A DNA stretch of 64,000 nt from Mucilaginibacter sp. PAMC 26640. GTDB lineage: Bacteria > Bacteroidota > Bacteroidia > Sphingobacteriales > Sphingobacteriaceae. Location of the stretch: the NCBI GenBank assembly GCA_001596135.1, contig CP014773.1, positions 2,170,001-2,234,000 on the forward strand, given 5' to 3'. The notes under the pieces were generated by a model that saw nothing but the letters and a program-made list of their open reading frames with translations, was not told the DNA's origin and made no database searches. The position numbers were made by a program, and so were the translations under genes. This document shows positions 17,872-26,512 of the stretch, piece after piece. Numbering within the stretch: the first letter of the stretch is position 1; the number at the start of each line of letters is the position of its first letter.

Positions 17872-19608
17872 ATGGCAAACGTAGCAGACCAAATGGTTGA
17901 GATGTTGGTAGAAGCAGGCATCAAAAGAATATACGCCGTTACCGGCGACAGCTTAAATGAAGTAAACGATGCGGTGAGGCGCGAAGGCAGTATTCAGTGG
18001 GTGCATGTTCGGCATGAGGAGGCAGGCGCTTATGCAGCCGGCGCAGAAGCGCAGGTAACGGGTACTTTGGCCTGTTGCGCAGGTAGCAGCGGCCCTGGGC
18101 ATGTGCATTTGATCAATGGTCTGTACGATGCGCATCGCTCCGGCGCACCGGTTATTGCCATTGCATCTACTATTCCAAGTTTTGAGTATGGTACAGAATA
18201 TTTTCAGGAAACCAATACCATCAAGCTTTTTGAAGATTGCAGTTATTATAACCAGGTTGCTACTACTCCCAAGCAATTTCCCCGCATGCTGCAGGCTGGC
18301 ATTCAGGCAGCGTTACATCGTAAAGGCGTTGCGGTTATTGGCGTACCAGGCGATTTGACGAGTATGGAACAGGTGGAGATCCTCACCGCAACAGCTAATT
18401 TTAACCCTCAGCCCGTGGTGCGCCCGTCAGATGCTGACTTGCTTCAACTAGCTGGTTTACTCAATCAACATCAAAAGATCACCATATTCTGTGGTATCGG
18501 TGCTGCCGAAGCACATGATGAGGTAGTTCGGCTGTCTCAAATGCTTAATGCAACCGTGGCTTATTCTTTTAGGGCCAAAATGGACATCCAGTATGATAAT
18601 CCAAACGAAGTGGGCATGACCGGTCTTTTAGGTTTACCATCTGCTTACCATAGCATGCACGAAAGTGATCTGCTACTTTTACTGGGAACGGATTTTCCAT
18701 ATACGCCTTTCATGCCAACAGATTGTAAAATTGTGCAGGTAGATATCAAACCTGAACGCATTGGCCGCAGGGCTAAGGTTGAAGTTGGCTTATGCGGCGA
18801 TATAAAAGATACGCTAACTGCATTATTACCTTTAATTTCACAAAATACGGATGATAGCTTTTTAAAGGCTCAACTGGAAGTTTATGCCGGGGTTAAAGAT
18901 AATATGCAAACTTATGTAGCTGATGGAGGCAAAAAGGAAAAGATCCATCCGGAGTTCATTGCCAGTTTAATAGATGAATTGGCTACCGATGATGCTATTT
19001 TTACCGTGGATACCGGCATGAGCTGTGTTTGGGGATCGCGTTATATCAGTGCTACCGGCAAGCGTAAAATGATTGGCTCGTTCAACCATGGGTCCATGGC
19101 GAATGCTATGCCACAAGCAATAGGGGCGGCTTTAGCTTGCCCGGGCAGGCAGGTGATTGCCCTTTGCGGTGACGGTGGGCTGTCGATGTTGCTTGGCGAT
19201 CTGGCAACTATTACCCAATATAACCTGCCCGTGAAGATCATTGTATTTAATAATCGTTCGTTGGGAATGGTGAAGCTGGAAATGGAAGTGGCAGGTTTAA
19301 CAGACTGGCAAACCGATATGTTGAACCCGGATTTTGCGATGGTAGCCAAGGCAATGGGGATTAAAGGCATTACCGTAAAGGATCCGGAAGATGCCAAACA
19401 GGCCTTGCGCGAGGCGCTGATGTTTAACGGACCGGTGCTGGTGAATGTATTTACCGATCCGAACGCGCTGGCGATGCCGCCAAAGGTAGAAATGGCGCAG
19501 GTAAAAGGTATGGCGCTATCCATGACAAAATTAATACTGAACGGACAGATGGACGAAGTACTGGATACCGTAAAATCGAATTATAAACACCTGAAAGATT
19601 TAATTTAA
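17872..19608 (+). CDS. poxB: Pyruvate oxidase / pyruvate:quinone dehydrogenase, ThDP-dependent
   Basis: Oxidatively decarboxylates pyruvate to acetate and CO2, in E. coli passing electrons to quinone at the membrane. The 578-residue protein has the three-domain ThDP/FAD architecture: VTGDSLNEVNDAV with catalytic-type Glu50 (RHEEAGAYAAGAEAQ) in the pyrimidine domain, a middle FAD/NAD-like domain, and the ThDP motif GDGGLSMLLGDLAT ... NN in the pyrophosphate domain. It tracks E. coli PoxB through HLINGLYDAHRSGAPVIAIA and YFQETN. The C-terminus is not obviously the membrane-binding peptide of PoxB, so the electron acceptor is uncertain. Monocistronic. Confidence 0.85.
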   Translation: MANVADQMVEMLVEAGIKRIYAVTGDSLNEVNDAVRREGSIQWVHVRHEEAGAYAAGAEAQVTGTLACCAGSSGPGHVHLINGLYDAHRSGAPVIAIASTIPSFEYGTEYFQETNTIKLFEDCSYYNQVATTPKQFPRMLQAGIQAALHRKGVAVIGVPGDLTSMEQVEILTATANFNPQPVVRPSDADLLQLAGLLNQHQKITIFCGIGAAEAHDEVVRLSQMLNATVAYSFRAKMDIQYDNPNEVGMTGLLGLPSAYHSMHESDLLLLLGTDFPYTPFMPTDCKIVQVDIKPERIGRRAKVEVGLCGDIKDTLTALLPLISQNTDDSFLKAQLEVYAGVKDNMQTYVADGGKKEKIHPEFIASLIDELATDDAIFTVDTGMSCVWGSRYISATGKRKMIGSFNHGSMANAMPQAIGAALACPGRQVIALCGDGGLSMLLGDLATITQYNLPVKIIVFNNRSLGMVKLEMEVAGLTDWQTDMLNPDFAMVAKAMGIKGITVKDPEDAKQALREALMFNGPVLVNVFTDPNALAMPPKVEMAQVKGMALSMTKLILNGQMDEVLDTVKSNYKHLKDLI

Positions 19609-19679
19609 AATCGAATCCTGTGAAAAAAGGCGTATCATCGCACGAATTAAAATTTCCCTTTTAAGGGAATAATTGGCCC

Positions 19680-20345
19680 ATGAATACACGCAGACAGCGC
19701 ATACTTACCTGGTTACTGGCCATCATTAGCCTTGGCTTTTTGGTGCTCACCGCGTTGGTGATCATCTATCCAACTTCACTTATTGATTTGGAGTTCTCTA
19801 AAGAGATACAAGAGCACCAGAATAAGTTTTTGGATACCAGTATGTCCATCATCAGTTTACCTGGTTACATGCCGGAGTCTCCGGTGATGATCGTTTTAAC
19901 CAGCCTGGTGTTATTCATATTTAAGTACAAAAAGGCGGCAATATACGTACTGCTTACCATGTTGGCTGGTTTAGTAAGCACCATAGTAAAAGCGCTGATA
20001 AACCGTCCGCGTCCTGGTGATGATATTGTCAGGGTAGTATTCAAAACTACCCAGCAAAGCTTTCCAAGCGGCCACGTATTATTTTACGTGGTGTTTTTTG
20101 GTTTCCTTACACTTTTAATGTACCAGCTGGAAGGCGTTGCAAAAGGTCTGCGTATAGTTATTGGGGGGCTTAGCCTCTTCCTGATTTTTTCTATTCCATT
20201 CTCACGCATCTACCTCGGGGCGCATTGGTTTACAGATGTTTTAGGTGGCTTTTTATTGGGCTTATTATGCCTGTACCTGCTCTCGTGGTTTTACCTGCGC
20301 AAGCCTGCGGTTAGCGATGAAGCCCCAAAGCCGGAAGTGAAATAA
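19680..20345 (+). CDS. PAP2-family membrane phosphatase
   Basis: Lipid or undecaprenyl-pyrophosphate phosphatase-type protein, 221 residues, about six membrane segments. All three PAP2 motifs are intact: KALINRPRP (residues 104-112), PSGH (129-132) and SRIYLGAHWFTDVLGG (175-190), the last holding the catalytic His and Asp. The substrate cannot be told from sequence; phosphatidylglycerophosphate, phosphatidate or C55-PP are all possible. Convergent with the thioredoxin gene. Confidence 0.85.
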   Translation: MNTRRQRILTWLLAIISLGFLVLTALVIIYPTSLIDLEFSKEIQEHQNKFLDTSMSIISLPGYMPESPVMIVLTSLVLFIFKYKKAAIYVLLTMLAGLVSTIVKALINRPRPGDDIVRVVFKTTQQSFPSGHVLFYVVFFGFLTLLMYQLEGVAKGLRIVIGGLSLFLIFSIPFSRIYLGAHWFTDVLGGFLLGLLCLYLLSWFYLRKPAVSDEAPKPEVK

Positions 20346-20415
20346 TAGTAAAAAGATATACGGATTAAATTTTTGGAATTTGAAACAGCATTCTCGATAG
20401 ATTATCGGGTTTCAT

Positions 20416-20715
20416 TTACTTTATGTACTGCTGAATTACCTGCTGCAATTGGCCTGCCTGGATCACCCCACTCTGGCGCCACTTGCTTTGCCCATTTTGG
20501 AAAACCATCAGCGTAGGCACGCTTTGCACCTTGTACGCACTGGCGGCAGCCGGGTTTTTATCAATATCAATTTTAATAATTGTCACCTTATCGCCAAGAG
20601 CATCTTTTACCTGTTTTAAAATCGGTGGCATCATTTTACATGGGCCGCACCATTCGGCGCTAAAGTCAACAAGAACTGGTTTGTCTGATGCGATGATATC
20701 CTGAAAGTTTGCCAT
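20416..20715 (-). CDS. trxA: Thioredoxin
   Basis: Cytoplasmic thiol-disulfide reductase, 99 residues, with the active site WCGPCK at C23/C26, the buried Asp (VLVDFSA), cis-proline motif SVPTLMVFQNG and no signal peptide. Divergent from efp across 260 bases. Its 3' side faces PAP2 with a dyad (TGAAAC/GTTTCA, CGAT/ATCG) around 20380-20414 that might end both transcripts. Confidence 0.95.
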   Translation of the reverse strand: MANFQDIIASDKPVLVDFSAEWCGPCKMMPPILKQVKDALGDKVTIIKIDIDKNPAAASAYKVQSVPTLMVFQNGQSKWRQSGVIQAGQLQQVIQQYIK

Positions 20716-20977
20716 TGTTTTAATCTCCTTTTAGTTTAAACGCTGAAAGCGGCAATACGTTTCAGGAATAACTTTTTAATTGCATTTACAAGCAGATGAT
20801 TTGGGTATAAGAAAATTGTACATGCCTTATTTTAAAGTATGAAAGCACCAAATTTTCGTTAATTACTTTCCTTGTTGACCACCTAAGCCAGAAATAGTTT
20901 TTTTTGCACGCCATAAACGGTTTAAATAGTAGGGTTTACAGCAACTTAATTTATCTTCGCAGTCAAAATTTTCACAA

Positions 20978-21538
20978 ATGGCAAAGGCATCTGAAATTAA
21001 AGTAGGAAATATTTTACGCTTTAACGGCGAACTGGTAACCGTAACAGAAGTATTGCACCGTACCCCGGGTAAGGGCGGCGCTTTTTATTTAGATAAATTT
21101 AAGAATATTAAAACCGGCAGGATCGTAGAGGCTCGTTTGGCAACCGACGAGCAGGTTGAAATTTGCCGCGTGGAAACTAACGATTTTCAATACCTGTATG
21201 AAGACGGTGATTACATGGTGATCATGGATAACACCAGTTTCGACCAGCATAACATTCCTAAAGCATTGTTTGGCCCGGCTGTTAAATTCCTTAAAGAGGG
21301 GATGAGCGTCATCGTTTCTTTTGAAAGCGAAGAGCCAATAATGGCGACCGCTCCAAATTTTGTTGAGCTGGAAATCACTTATTCCGAACCGGCTGTTAAA
21401 GGCGATACCTCTTCAGGTGCGCTAAAATCGGCGACTACAGAGAACGGCGTAGAAATTAAGGTTCCTCTTTTTGTAAACCAGGGCGACCGTGTAAAAGTTG
21501 ATACCCGCACAGGTGAATACGTGGAGCGTGTGAAATAA
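20978..21538 (+). CDS. efp: Elongation factor P
   Basis: Relieves ribosome stalling at polyproline. 186 residues, three beta-barrel domains. The loop that reaches the peptidyl centre reads HRTPGKGGAF with Lys32 at the position modified in many bacteria. C-terminal signature VPLFVNQGDRVKVDTRTGEY is intact. TATCTTCG at 20952-20959 is one mismatch from a -7 box. No epmA/epmB modification genes lie nearby. Confidence 0.97.
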   Translation: MAKASEIKVGNILRFNGELVTVTEVLHRTPGKGGAFYLDKFKNIKTGRIVEARLATDEQVEICRVETNDFQYLYEDGDYMVIMDNTSFDQHNIPKALFGPAVKFLKEGMSVIVSFESEEPIMATAPNFVELEITYSEPAVKGDTSSGALKSATTENGVEIKVPLFVNQGDRVKVDTRTGEYVERVK

Positions 21539-21560
21539 TCAATGACTCCATTGCAACATC

Positions 21561-21597
21561 AAACAGGCCCGGTCATCAGATTTGGGCCTATTTTGTT
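21561..21597 (+). terminator. Terminator after efp
   Basis: AGGCCC (21565-21570) and GGGCCT (21584-21589) pair with a 13-base loop, flanked by AAAC and ATTTTGTTT. Located 27 bases after the efp stop. Confidence 0.7.
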
Positions 21598-21653
21598 TCG
21601 ACAGGGATGCAGAGCGCGAATTTGTGCTATTTTTATCCGCAAGTATTTAGACA

Positions 21654-22220
21654 GTGGAAGAGATTCTGAGGAACCAGATAGAGAAAATTGTTAAGCTAAC
21701 CGATGAAGAGTTTAGGTTTGTGCTGTCTCACTTCGATATCAGGTCGTATAAAAAACACCAGTATGTGCAACAGGCGGGCAATTCAGCGCCAAATGATCAC
21801 TTTGTGGTGAAAGGGCTGTTGCGATCTTTTTTTACAGAGGAAAGCGGCAAAGTACATATTTTACAGTTTACTATGGAAGACTGGTGGATCTCCGATCCGC
21901 AGGCTTATCACAATGCGCAGGCGGCAACGCTAAATATTGATTGCCTGGAAGATACCCAGTTATATACCATTTCATTAGCAAAGCGGGAGCAGCTTTGTGC
22001 TGAACTTCGAAAAATGGAATACTTTTTCCGCAAAAAAACGCAGGCGGGTTATATCGCCCTGCAAAAACGGATTCAGTCGTTAATGAGCCAAAGCGCAAAA
22101 GATCGTTACGATCAGTTCCTTTCGCTTTATCCGCAACTTTCACAGCGTTTGCCTAAAGCGCTTATCGCCTCCTATTTAGGTATCTCCCGCGAAACACTCA
22201 GTCGCATGGCCGACCATTGA
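21654..22220 (+). CDS. Crp/Fnr-family transcription regulator
   Basis: 188 residues. N-terminal cyclic-nucleotide-binding-type barrel (about 20-110) with FVVKGLLRSFFTEESGKVHI, dimer helix, and a short C-terminal helix-turn-helix ALIASYLGISRETLSRM. The start is a GTG; an in-frame stop lies just upstream, so no ATG alternative exists nearby. No Cys cluster for FeS. A Crp-like operator (GTGAC TTTT GTCAC) starts one base after its stop, in front of the reductase gene at 22317, which is its likely target. Confidence 0.85.
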   Translation: MEEILRNQIEKIVKLTDEEFRFVLSHFDIRSYKKHQYVQQAGNSAPNDHFVVKGLLRSFFTEESGKVHILQFTMEDWWISDPQAYHNAQAATLNIDCLEDTQLYTISLAKREQLCAELRKMEYFFRKKTQAGYIALQKRIQSLMSQSAKDRYDQFLSLYPQLSQRLPKALIASYLGISRETLSRMADH

Positions 22221-22236
22221 TGTGACTTTTGTCACT
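22221..22236 (+). promoter_or_regulatory. Crp/Fnr-type operator before the PRISE reductase
   Basis: TGTGACTTTTGTCACT contains a perfect GTGAC-N4-GTCAC dyad (22222-22235). TTTG at 22258-22261 follows 23 bases later. The operator lies between a Crp/Fnr gene and a dehydrogenase gene, suggesting local control. Confidence 0.6.
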
Positions 22237-22316
22237 TGATTTTTGTGAGCTATGTCCTTTGTAGCGCAACATTGCTTCCCCACCTTTGTTGCGTAAATAC
22301 AATCGTAACAAATACC

Positions 22317-23384
22317 ATGAATAAAATAGCATTAGTAGTAGGCGCAAGCGGTATCACCGGCAGTAATCTGGCGAATGAATTACTAGCCAACGGATGGACT
22401 ACCTACGGGCTAGCCCGTAAACCGAATATGGAAATTAACGGCCTTTTGCCGGTTTCTGCTGATCTTTTAAGCACAGAGAGCCTAACCAAGGCATTGGCAG
22501 ATATTGCCCCCACCCATGTTTACATCACCAGTTGGATGCGGAATGACACAGAGGCGGAGAACATCCGTGTGAACAGCCTGATGGTGCGCAACCTGCTGGA
22601 CGTGTTATCGGTAAAAAAATCCGTGCAGCATGTGGCACTGGTAACAGGGCTTAAACACTATCTCGGCCCATTTGAGGCTTACGCCAAAGAAGGTTTTTTA
22701 CCAGAAACCCCGTTAAGAGAAGAACATCCCCGCCTGGACATAGAAAACTTTTACTATGCGCAGGAAGACGAAGTATATGCCGCCGCCGCTCGCGATGGCT
22801 TTACCTGGAGCATTCACCGTCCGCATACCGTTATCGGTAAGGCAGTGGGCAATATGATGAACCTGGGCACCACGCTGGCTGTATATGCCACTATTTGTAA
22901 AGAAACTGGTCGTCCGTTTATCTATCCGGGTTCTGCTGCACAATGGAACGGCTTATCTGATGTAACCGACGCAAGGGTGCTGGCCAAGCAATTGCTTTGG
23001 GCATCAACCACAGATGCGGGTCGCAACGAAGCCTTTAATATCGTCAACGGCGATGTATTCCGCTGGAGCTGGTTATGGAAACAAATAGCAGATTATTTTG
23101 GTGTAGAGGCTTCCGGCTTCGATGGTAACATTCACCCGCTGGAAGCAGAAATGGCTAATGATGCACCGGTTTGGAAAGATATTGCCGAGCGCTACCATTT
23201 AAAAGAACATGATCTGAGCCGCCTTGCATCCGCCTGGCACACTGATCTTGACCTGGGGAGGCCGATAGAAGTAATGACAGATATGTCTAAAAGCCGCAAA
23301 CTGGGTTTTGCCGTTTACCAAAAAACCAGCGACTCGTTTTTTGATCTGTTTGACCAGTTAAAAGCTGAGCAGCTGATTCCGTAA
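22317..23384 (+). CDS. SDR-family reductase of the PRISE (progesterone 5-beta-reductase/iridoid synthase-like) type
   Basis: 355 residues from the ATG at 22317; upstream in-frame codons overlap the operator and are not part of the protein. Rossmann motif GASGITG (9-15), then the PRISE-specific TGLKHYLGPF with Lys113 and the NFYY motif (144-147, catalytic Tyr), instead of YxxxK of classical SDRs. C-terminal part has RPHTVIGKAVGNMMNLG and AFNIVNGDVFRWSWLW. Known members reduce enone C=C bonds with NADPH; the physiological substrate here is unknown, perhaps a reactive enone. Confidence 0.8.
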   Translation: MNKIALVVGASGITGSNLANELLANGWTTYGLARKPNMEINGLLPVSADLLSTESLTKALADIAPTHVYITSWMRNDTEAENIRVNSLMVRNLLDVLSVKKSVQHVALVTGLKHYLGPFEAYAKEGFLPETPLREEHPRLDIENFYYAQEDEVYAAAARDGFTWSIHRPHTVIGKAVGNMMNLGTTLAVYATICKETGRPFIYPGSAAQWNGLSDVTDARVLAKQLLWASTTDAGRNEAFNIVNGDVFRWSWLWKQIADYFGVEASGFDGNIHPLEAEMANDAPVWKDIAERYHLKEHDLSRLASAWHTDLDLGRPIEVMTDMSKSRKLGFAVYQKTSDSFFDLFDQLKAEQLIP

Positions 23385-23408
23385 TTATCGCACTAGAAAT
23401 TAATAGGA

Positions 23409-23460
23409 GGCCCTGGTCTATATATATCGTAGTTACGCCATATATAGATCGGGGCTTTTG
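23409..23460 (+). terminator. Hairpin with T tract after the reductase gene
   Basis: GGCCCTGGTCTATATA pairs with TATATAGATCGGGGC(T), allowing G-T pairs, followed by TTTT. It lies between two convergent genes and could serve both. Confidence 0.65.
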
Positions 23461-23551
23461 CTAATAAGTATCGAGTATAATTAGCCTAATCTAAAATGAA
23501 ATACATAACCGGTTTGATACGCCGATTTGCAGTATCCGATTCCAAGTTATT

Positions 23552-24430
23552 TTAATGAAGTACTTTCTTTAAATCTTTTGCGGGCTGAAGAATATGGCTG
23601 TCTTCCAGCCAATCGGCCAAACGATCCGGCCAGTGGTTGATAGATTTTAGCTTTCGGTTGGTGCCCATGTTAAAGGCATGATCACCTTGAGCGTATAAGT
23701 GCATCTCTACAGGCACTTTGGCATCGCGGTAGCGTTGCAATAATTGGATAAGCGGTAGTGAACAGCAGGCATCGTCATTCGCCGCCACTAAAAATGCAGG
23801 CGGGGCATCTGGCGCAATCCGTTCCGGCACATAGGAAGGGCCAGGATACACTTGCACAATAAAGTTAGGCTTAGCGTTTACACGGTCTATTGGGTCGACG
23901 GATTGAGAGTTGCCCTCGTAGCCGCCAAATGCAATCATATCTACCACTTCGCCACCTGCAGAAAAACCCATCAGTCCAATTCGGTTTGGGTCGATGCCAA
24001 ATTCAGCCGCCCGGCTGCGAACCAGGCGCAAGGCCCGGTAGCCATCCTGCTTGGCATGGACTTCTATTTTGTAAGGAGATAACGTGTCGCGGCCCAATCG
24101 ATATTTCAAGATGAAAACGGTAATGCCTAAATCGTTGTAAAACTTAGCCGGCGCGACACCTTCAGCATTATAAACTAATAATCGATGACCACCGCCAGGG
24201 CAGATAATCACTGCCGCGCCATTAGCTTTACCCGCAGGAGGGCTATAGACAGTAAGGGAGGGGTTATGGATGTTTTTTACCCAATAGTCTTTGGCCTGCT
24301 CGGGTTCATTGCGGCGGCTTTCAAAACCTGGCGCACCTTCCTTCCAAAGAGGAATAACAGTCTGCGCTCCGGCTGCAAAGCCGTAAAATAGCCCAAATGT
24401 TACCAGAAGCGATTTAATAGCGTTTTTCAT
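23552..24430 (-). CDS. Secreted alpha/beta hydrolase (esterase-like)
   Basis: 292 residues from the ATG at 24430, which gives a signal peptide ending near AAGAQ. Alpha/beta fold with oxyanion loop ICPGGGH (76-82), nucleophile elbow GFSAGG (Ser157), and a late DHAFNMG histidine. This is the BD-FAE/xylan-esterase-like group of dienelactone hydrolase relatives often seen in Bacteroidota, so an exported carbohydrate esterase is plausible. First of four minus-strand genes that are loosely spaced. Confidence 0.75.
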   Translation of the reverse strand: MKNAIKSLLVTFGLFYGFAAGAQTVIPLWKEGAPGFESRRNEPEQAKDYWVKNIHNPSLTVYSPPAGKANGAAVIICPGGGHRLLVYNAEGVAPAKFYNDLGITVFILKYRLGRDTLSPYKIEVHAKQDGYRALRLVRSRAAEFGIDPNRIGLMGFSAGGEVVDMIAFGGYEGNSQSVDPIDRVNAKPNFIVQVYPGPSYVPERIAPDAPPAFLVAANDDACCSLPLIQLLQRYRDAKVPVEMHLYAQGDHAFNMGTNRKLKSINHWPDRLADWLEDSHILQPAKDLKKVLH

Positions 24431-24493
24431 TATGGCGATATAAGTTTTTACAGAAAACAGAAAATTCACTATCAAAATAGCAGAACAAATGGC

Positions 24494-25492
24494 TTACTGA
24501 GACATGAAATTTTTCCACCACGCTGAAACAAGCGGGCCTGTTACTTCTGTTGGTTTACCTGGTTCTGGTAAAAGTAGCTTAATATTTTTGTCTTTGCTAG
24601 CATTTACCAGTCTTTCTGCCGGCTCAAACCAGGCGTGCGGAGCCAGGTTAAAAGTACCCCAATGGATACCCATCATTATGTTGCCCCGCAGGTCCAGATG
24701 GGCGTTGGATGCATTATCGGGCCCCATGTGGATATCCGCCCAGTGCTGTCCATACGCACCAATTTCCAGCATGGTTAAATCAAAAGGGCCGTAGGTATTC
24801 CCGATCTCCTTAAAATCGGGGGAGTAGCCGGAATCTGCACCGAAATAAATATTATGCTTTGGCCCTTTAATTACAAATGACGACCATAAAGTTTCATCCC
24901 GGTTGATGATGCCCCGCCCCGAAAAATGCCTTGCCGGTGCAGCGGTGATATTACAATTGCCTATCATCACGCTGTCGCCCCAGTCTACTTCATGTATATA
25001 GTTACCTGCAATGCCCCAGCTTTTGAGGTACCGGGCAACGCCCAAAGAACAAATAAAGGGGACATGCTTATCGGCAAAGAACTTGATCGTAGCTTCGTCC
25101 AGGTGATCATAATGATCGTGAGAGGAAATGATCACATCCAGTTTGGGGAGTTCGGCCAGGGTAATAGGTGGCTGAAAGAAGCGCTTAGGCCCAAATGCCT
25201 GGGAAAATGACACACGCTGGCTCCATACCGGATCGGTAAGAATACGGATGCCATCAACTTCAATCAACAAACTGGAATGCCCCACCCAGGTAACCCGCAA
25301 ACCGCTGGCAGGAGGCGTATCGTAAACAGATACATCTGTTTTAAAAGGGCCAAGCGGAATTTTTGGCGTATTCTCTGCCTTATTATTGATGTATTCTTTT
25401 AGGATAGGCACAAACTTTCCAAATCCGGCGGATTCGGTTGGTATGGTATTGATAAACTTGCTGCCCGATTTGTGTGATCCGGATAAACTCAT
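24494..25492 (-). CDS. MBL-fold hydrolase, NAPE-PLD/UlaG-like
   Basis: 332 residues from the ATG at 25492 (a TTG 33 bases upstream is possible). Metal motif HDHYDH (125-130), later PARHFSGRG, FGADSGYSPD and GIHWGTF supply the other ligands. The order and spacing resemble N-acylphosphatidylethanolamine phospholipase D, a lipid phosphodiesterase, but bacterial relatives are mostly uncharacterised. No signal peptide. Confidence 0.75.
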   Translation of the reverse strand: MSLSGSHKSGSKFINTIPTESAGFGKFVPILKEYINNKAENTPKIPLGPFKTDVSVYDTPPASGLRVTWVGHSSLLIEVDGIRILTDPVWSQRVSFSQAFGPKRFFQPPITLAELPKLDVIISSHDHYDHLDEATIKFFADKHVPFICSLGVARYLKSWGIAGNYIHEVDWGDSVMIGNCNITAAPARHFSGRGIINRDETLWSSFVIKGPKHNIYFGADSGYSPDFKEIGNTYGPFDLTMLEIGAYGQHWADIHMGPDNASNAHLDLRGNIMMGIHWGTFNLAPHAWFEPAERLVNASKDKNIKLLLPEPGKPTEVTGPLVSAWWKNFMSQ

Positions 25493-25562
25493 GATTTCGC
25501 TGTTAGCAGTAATATAACTTTGCAAAAACGCTAATGTAAATAGTTTGGTTTATCTGGCTGAC

Positions 25563-26393
25563 TTATTTCAGTAGGAATTCAATACTTGCATCGCAAAATT
25601 GCAATAGTGTGGCAGGAAGTGTATTCGGCAGGTAGGGATGTGTTGCATTAAAAACATGGTCGGCCCCTTCTATTACAGTCAACCCGGCATTTGGCTGTGC
25701 TTTATGCAGATCTTCGGCGTGGCTTAAGGGTACGCTGGTATCACCGTCGCCATGTACAATGAGCCAGGGCTGGCTTATTGTGGCAGCTTTGGCAGCAATA
25801 TCCAAACGTTCCGGGTTATTCTCCAGATCGTTTAACAGGCTAACTTTGTATGGCATGTTTTGACCCGTGCGCGAGTTGGGCAGGTACATTACGCCCTGTA
25901 ACTTCCATTGCTCTTCGGCTTGTTTTGGCCATAGGTTATAAAAGCTGGAAATTGCAGCCATCGTAACCAGTTTAGTTATACGTCTATCTTCGGCTGTTTT
26001 AATGATACTAATACCGCCGCCCATGCTGTGGCCAATAAGGAAAACACTACGTACTGCAGGGATATATGATCCGCCGCAGGTAAAATCAATTACTGCATTT
26101 AAATCCTCCAGCTCAAAACTAAAAGTGTTGTCACTAAAGGCGATCAGGTCGGTAAAGTCCAGTGGGCTTACAGTTGTGGTGCCATTATGCGAAAAATTAA
26201 ATTTGAGGAACCGAAAGCCATTTTCGGCAAAGTATCGGGCTACCAGGTTGTGCGTGCCCCAATCCTTAAACCCCCGGATACCATGGGCGAATATTACCAG
26301 CGGGGCGCTAGAGTTGGTGTCGTCGAAAGTAACATCGGCCAACATGGCCCTGCCTTTGGCACCCGGGATGGTATAGTAGTTTTTGCGGATCAT
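25563..26393 (-). CDS. Alpha/beta hydrolase, S33/DLH-like
   Basis: 276 residues. FAHGIRGFKDWG oxyanion region, GHSMGGG elbow with Ser123, VHGDGDTSVPLSHAEDLH with the acid, and GADHVFN with the His form a full triad. No signal peptide, so cytoplasmic. Closest in pattern to acyl-glycerol lipase/serine aminopeptidase-type hydrolases; substrate not assignable. Confidence 0.75.
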   Translation of the reverse strand: MIRKNYYTIPGAKGRAMLADVTFDDTNSSAPLVIFAHGIRGFKDWGTHNLVARYFAENGFRFLKFNFSHNGTTTVSPLDFTDLIAFSDNTFSFELEDLNAVIDFTCGGSYIPAVRSVFLIGHSMGGGISIIKTAEDRRITKLVTMAAISSFYNLWPKQAEEQWKLQGVMYLPNSRTGQNMPYKVSLLNDLENNPERLDIAAKAATISQPWLIVHGDGDTSVPLSHAEDLHKAQPNAGLTVIEGADHVFNATHPYLPNTLPATLLQFCDASIEFLLK

Positions 26394-26512
26394 AAGCGCA
26401 ATTTAGTCATGATGCAGCAAAAAAATCATCGCGATGAAATTTTTTGTGACTACATAAAACAGGCGCGTTAACTATAGGTCATGCGTGCTTGTTTAGTAGA
26501 CTTGGTTGTAGC

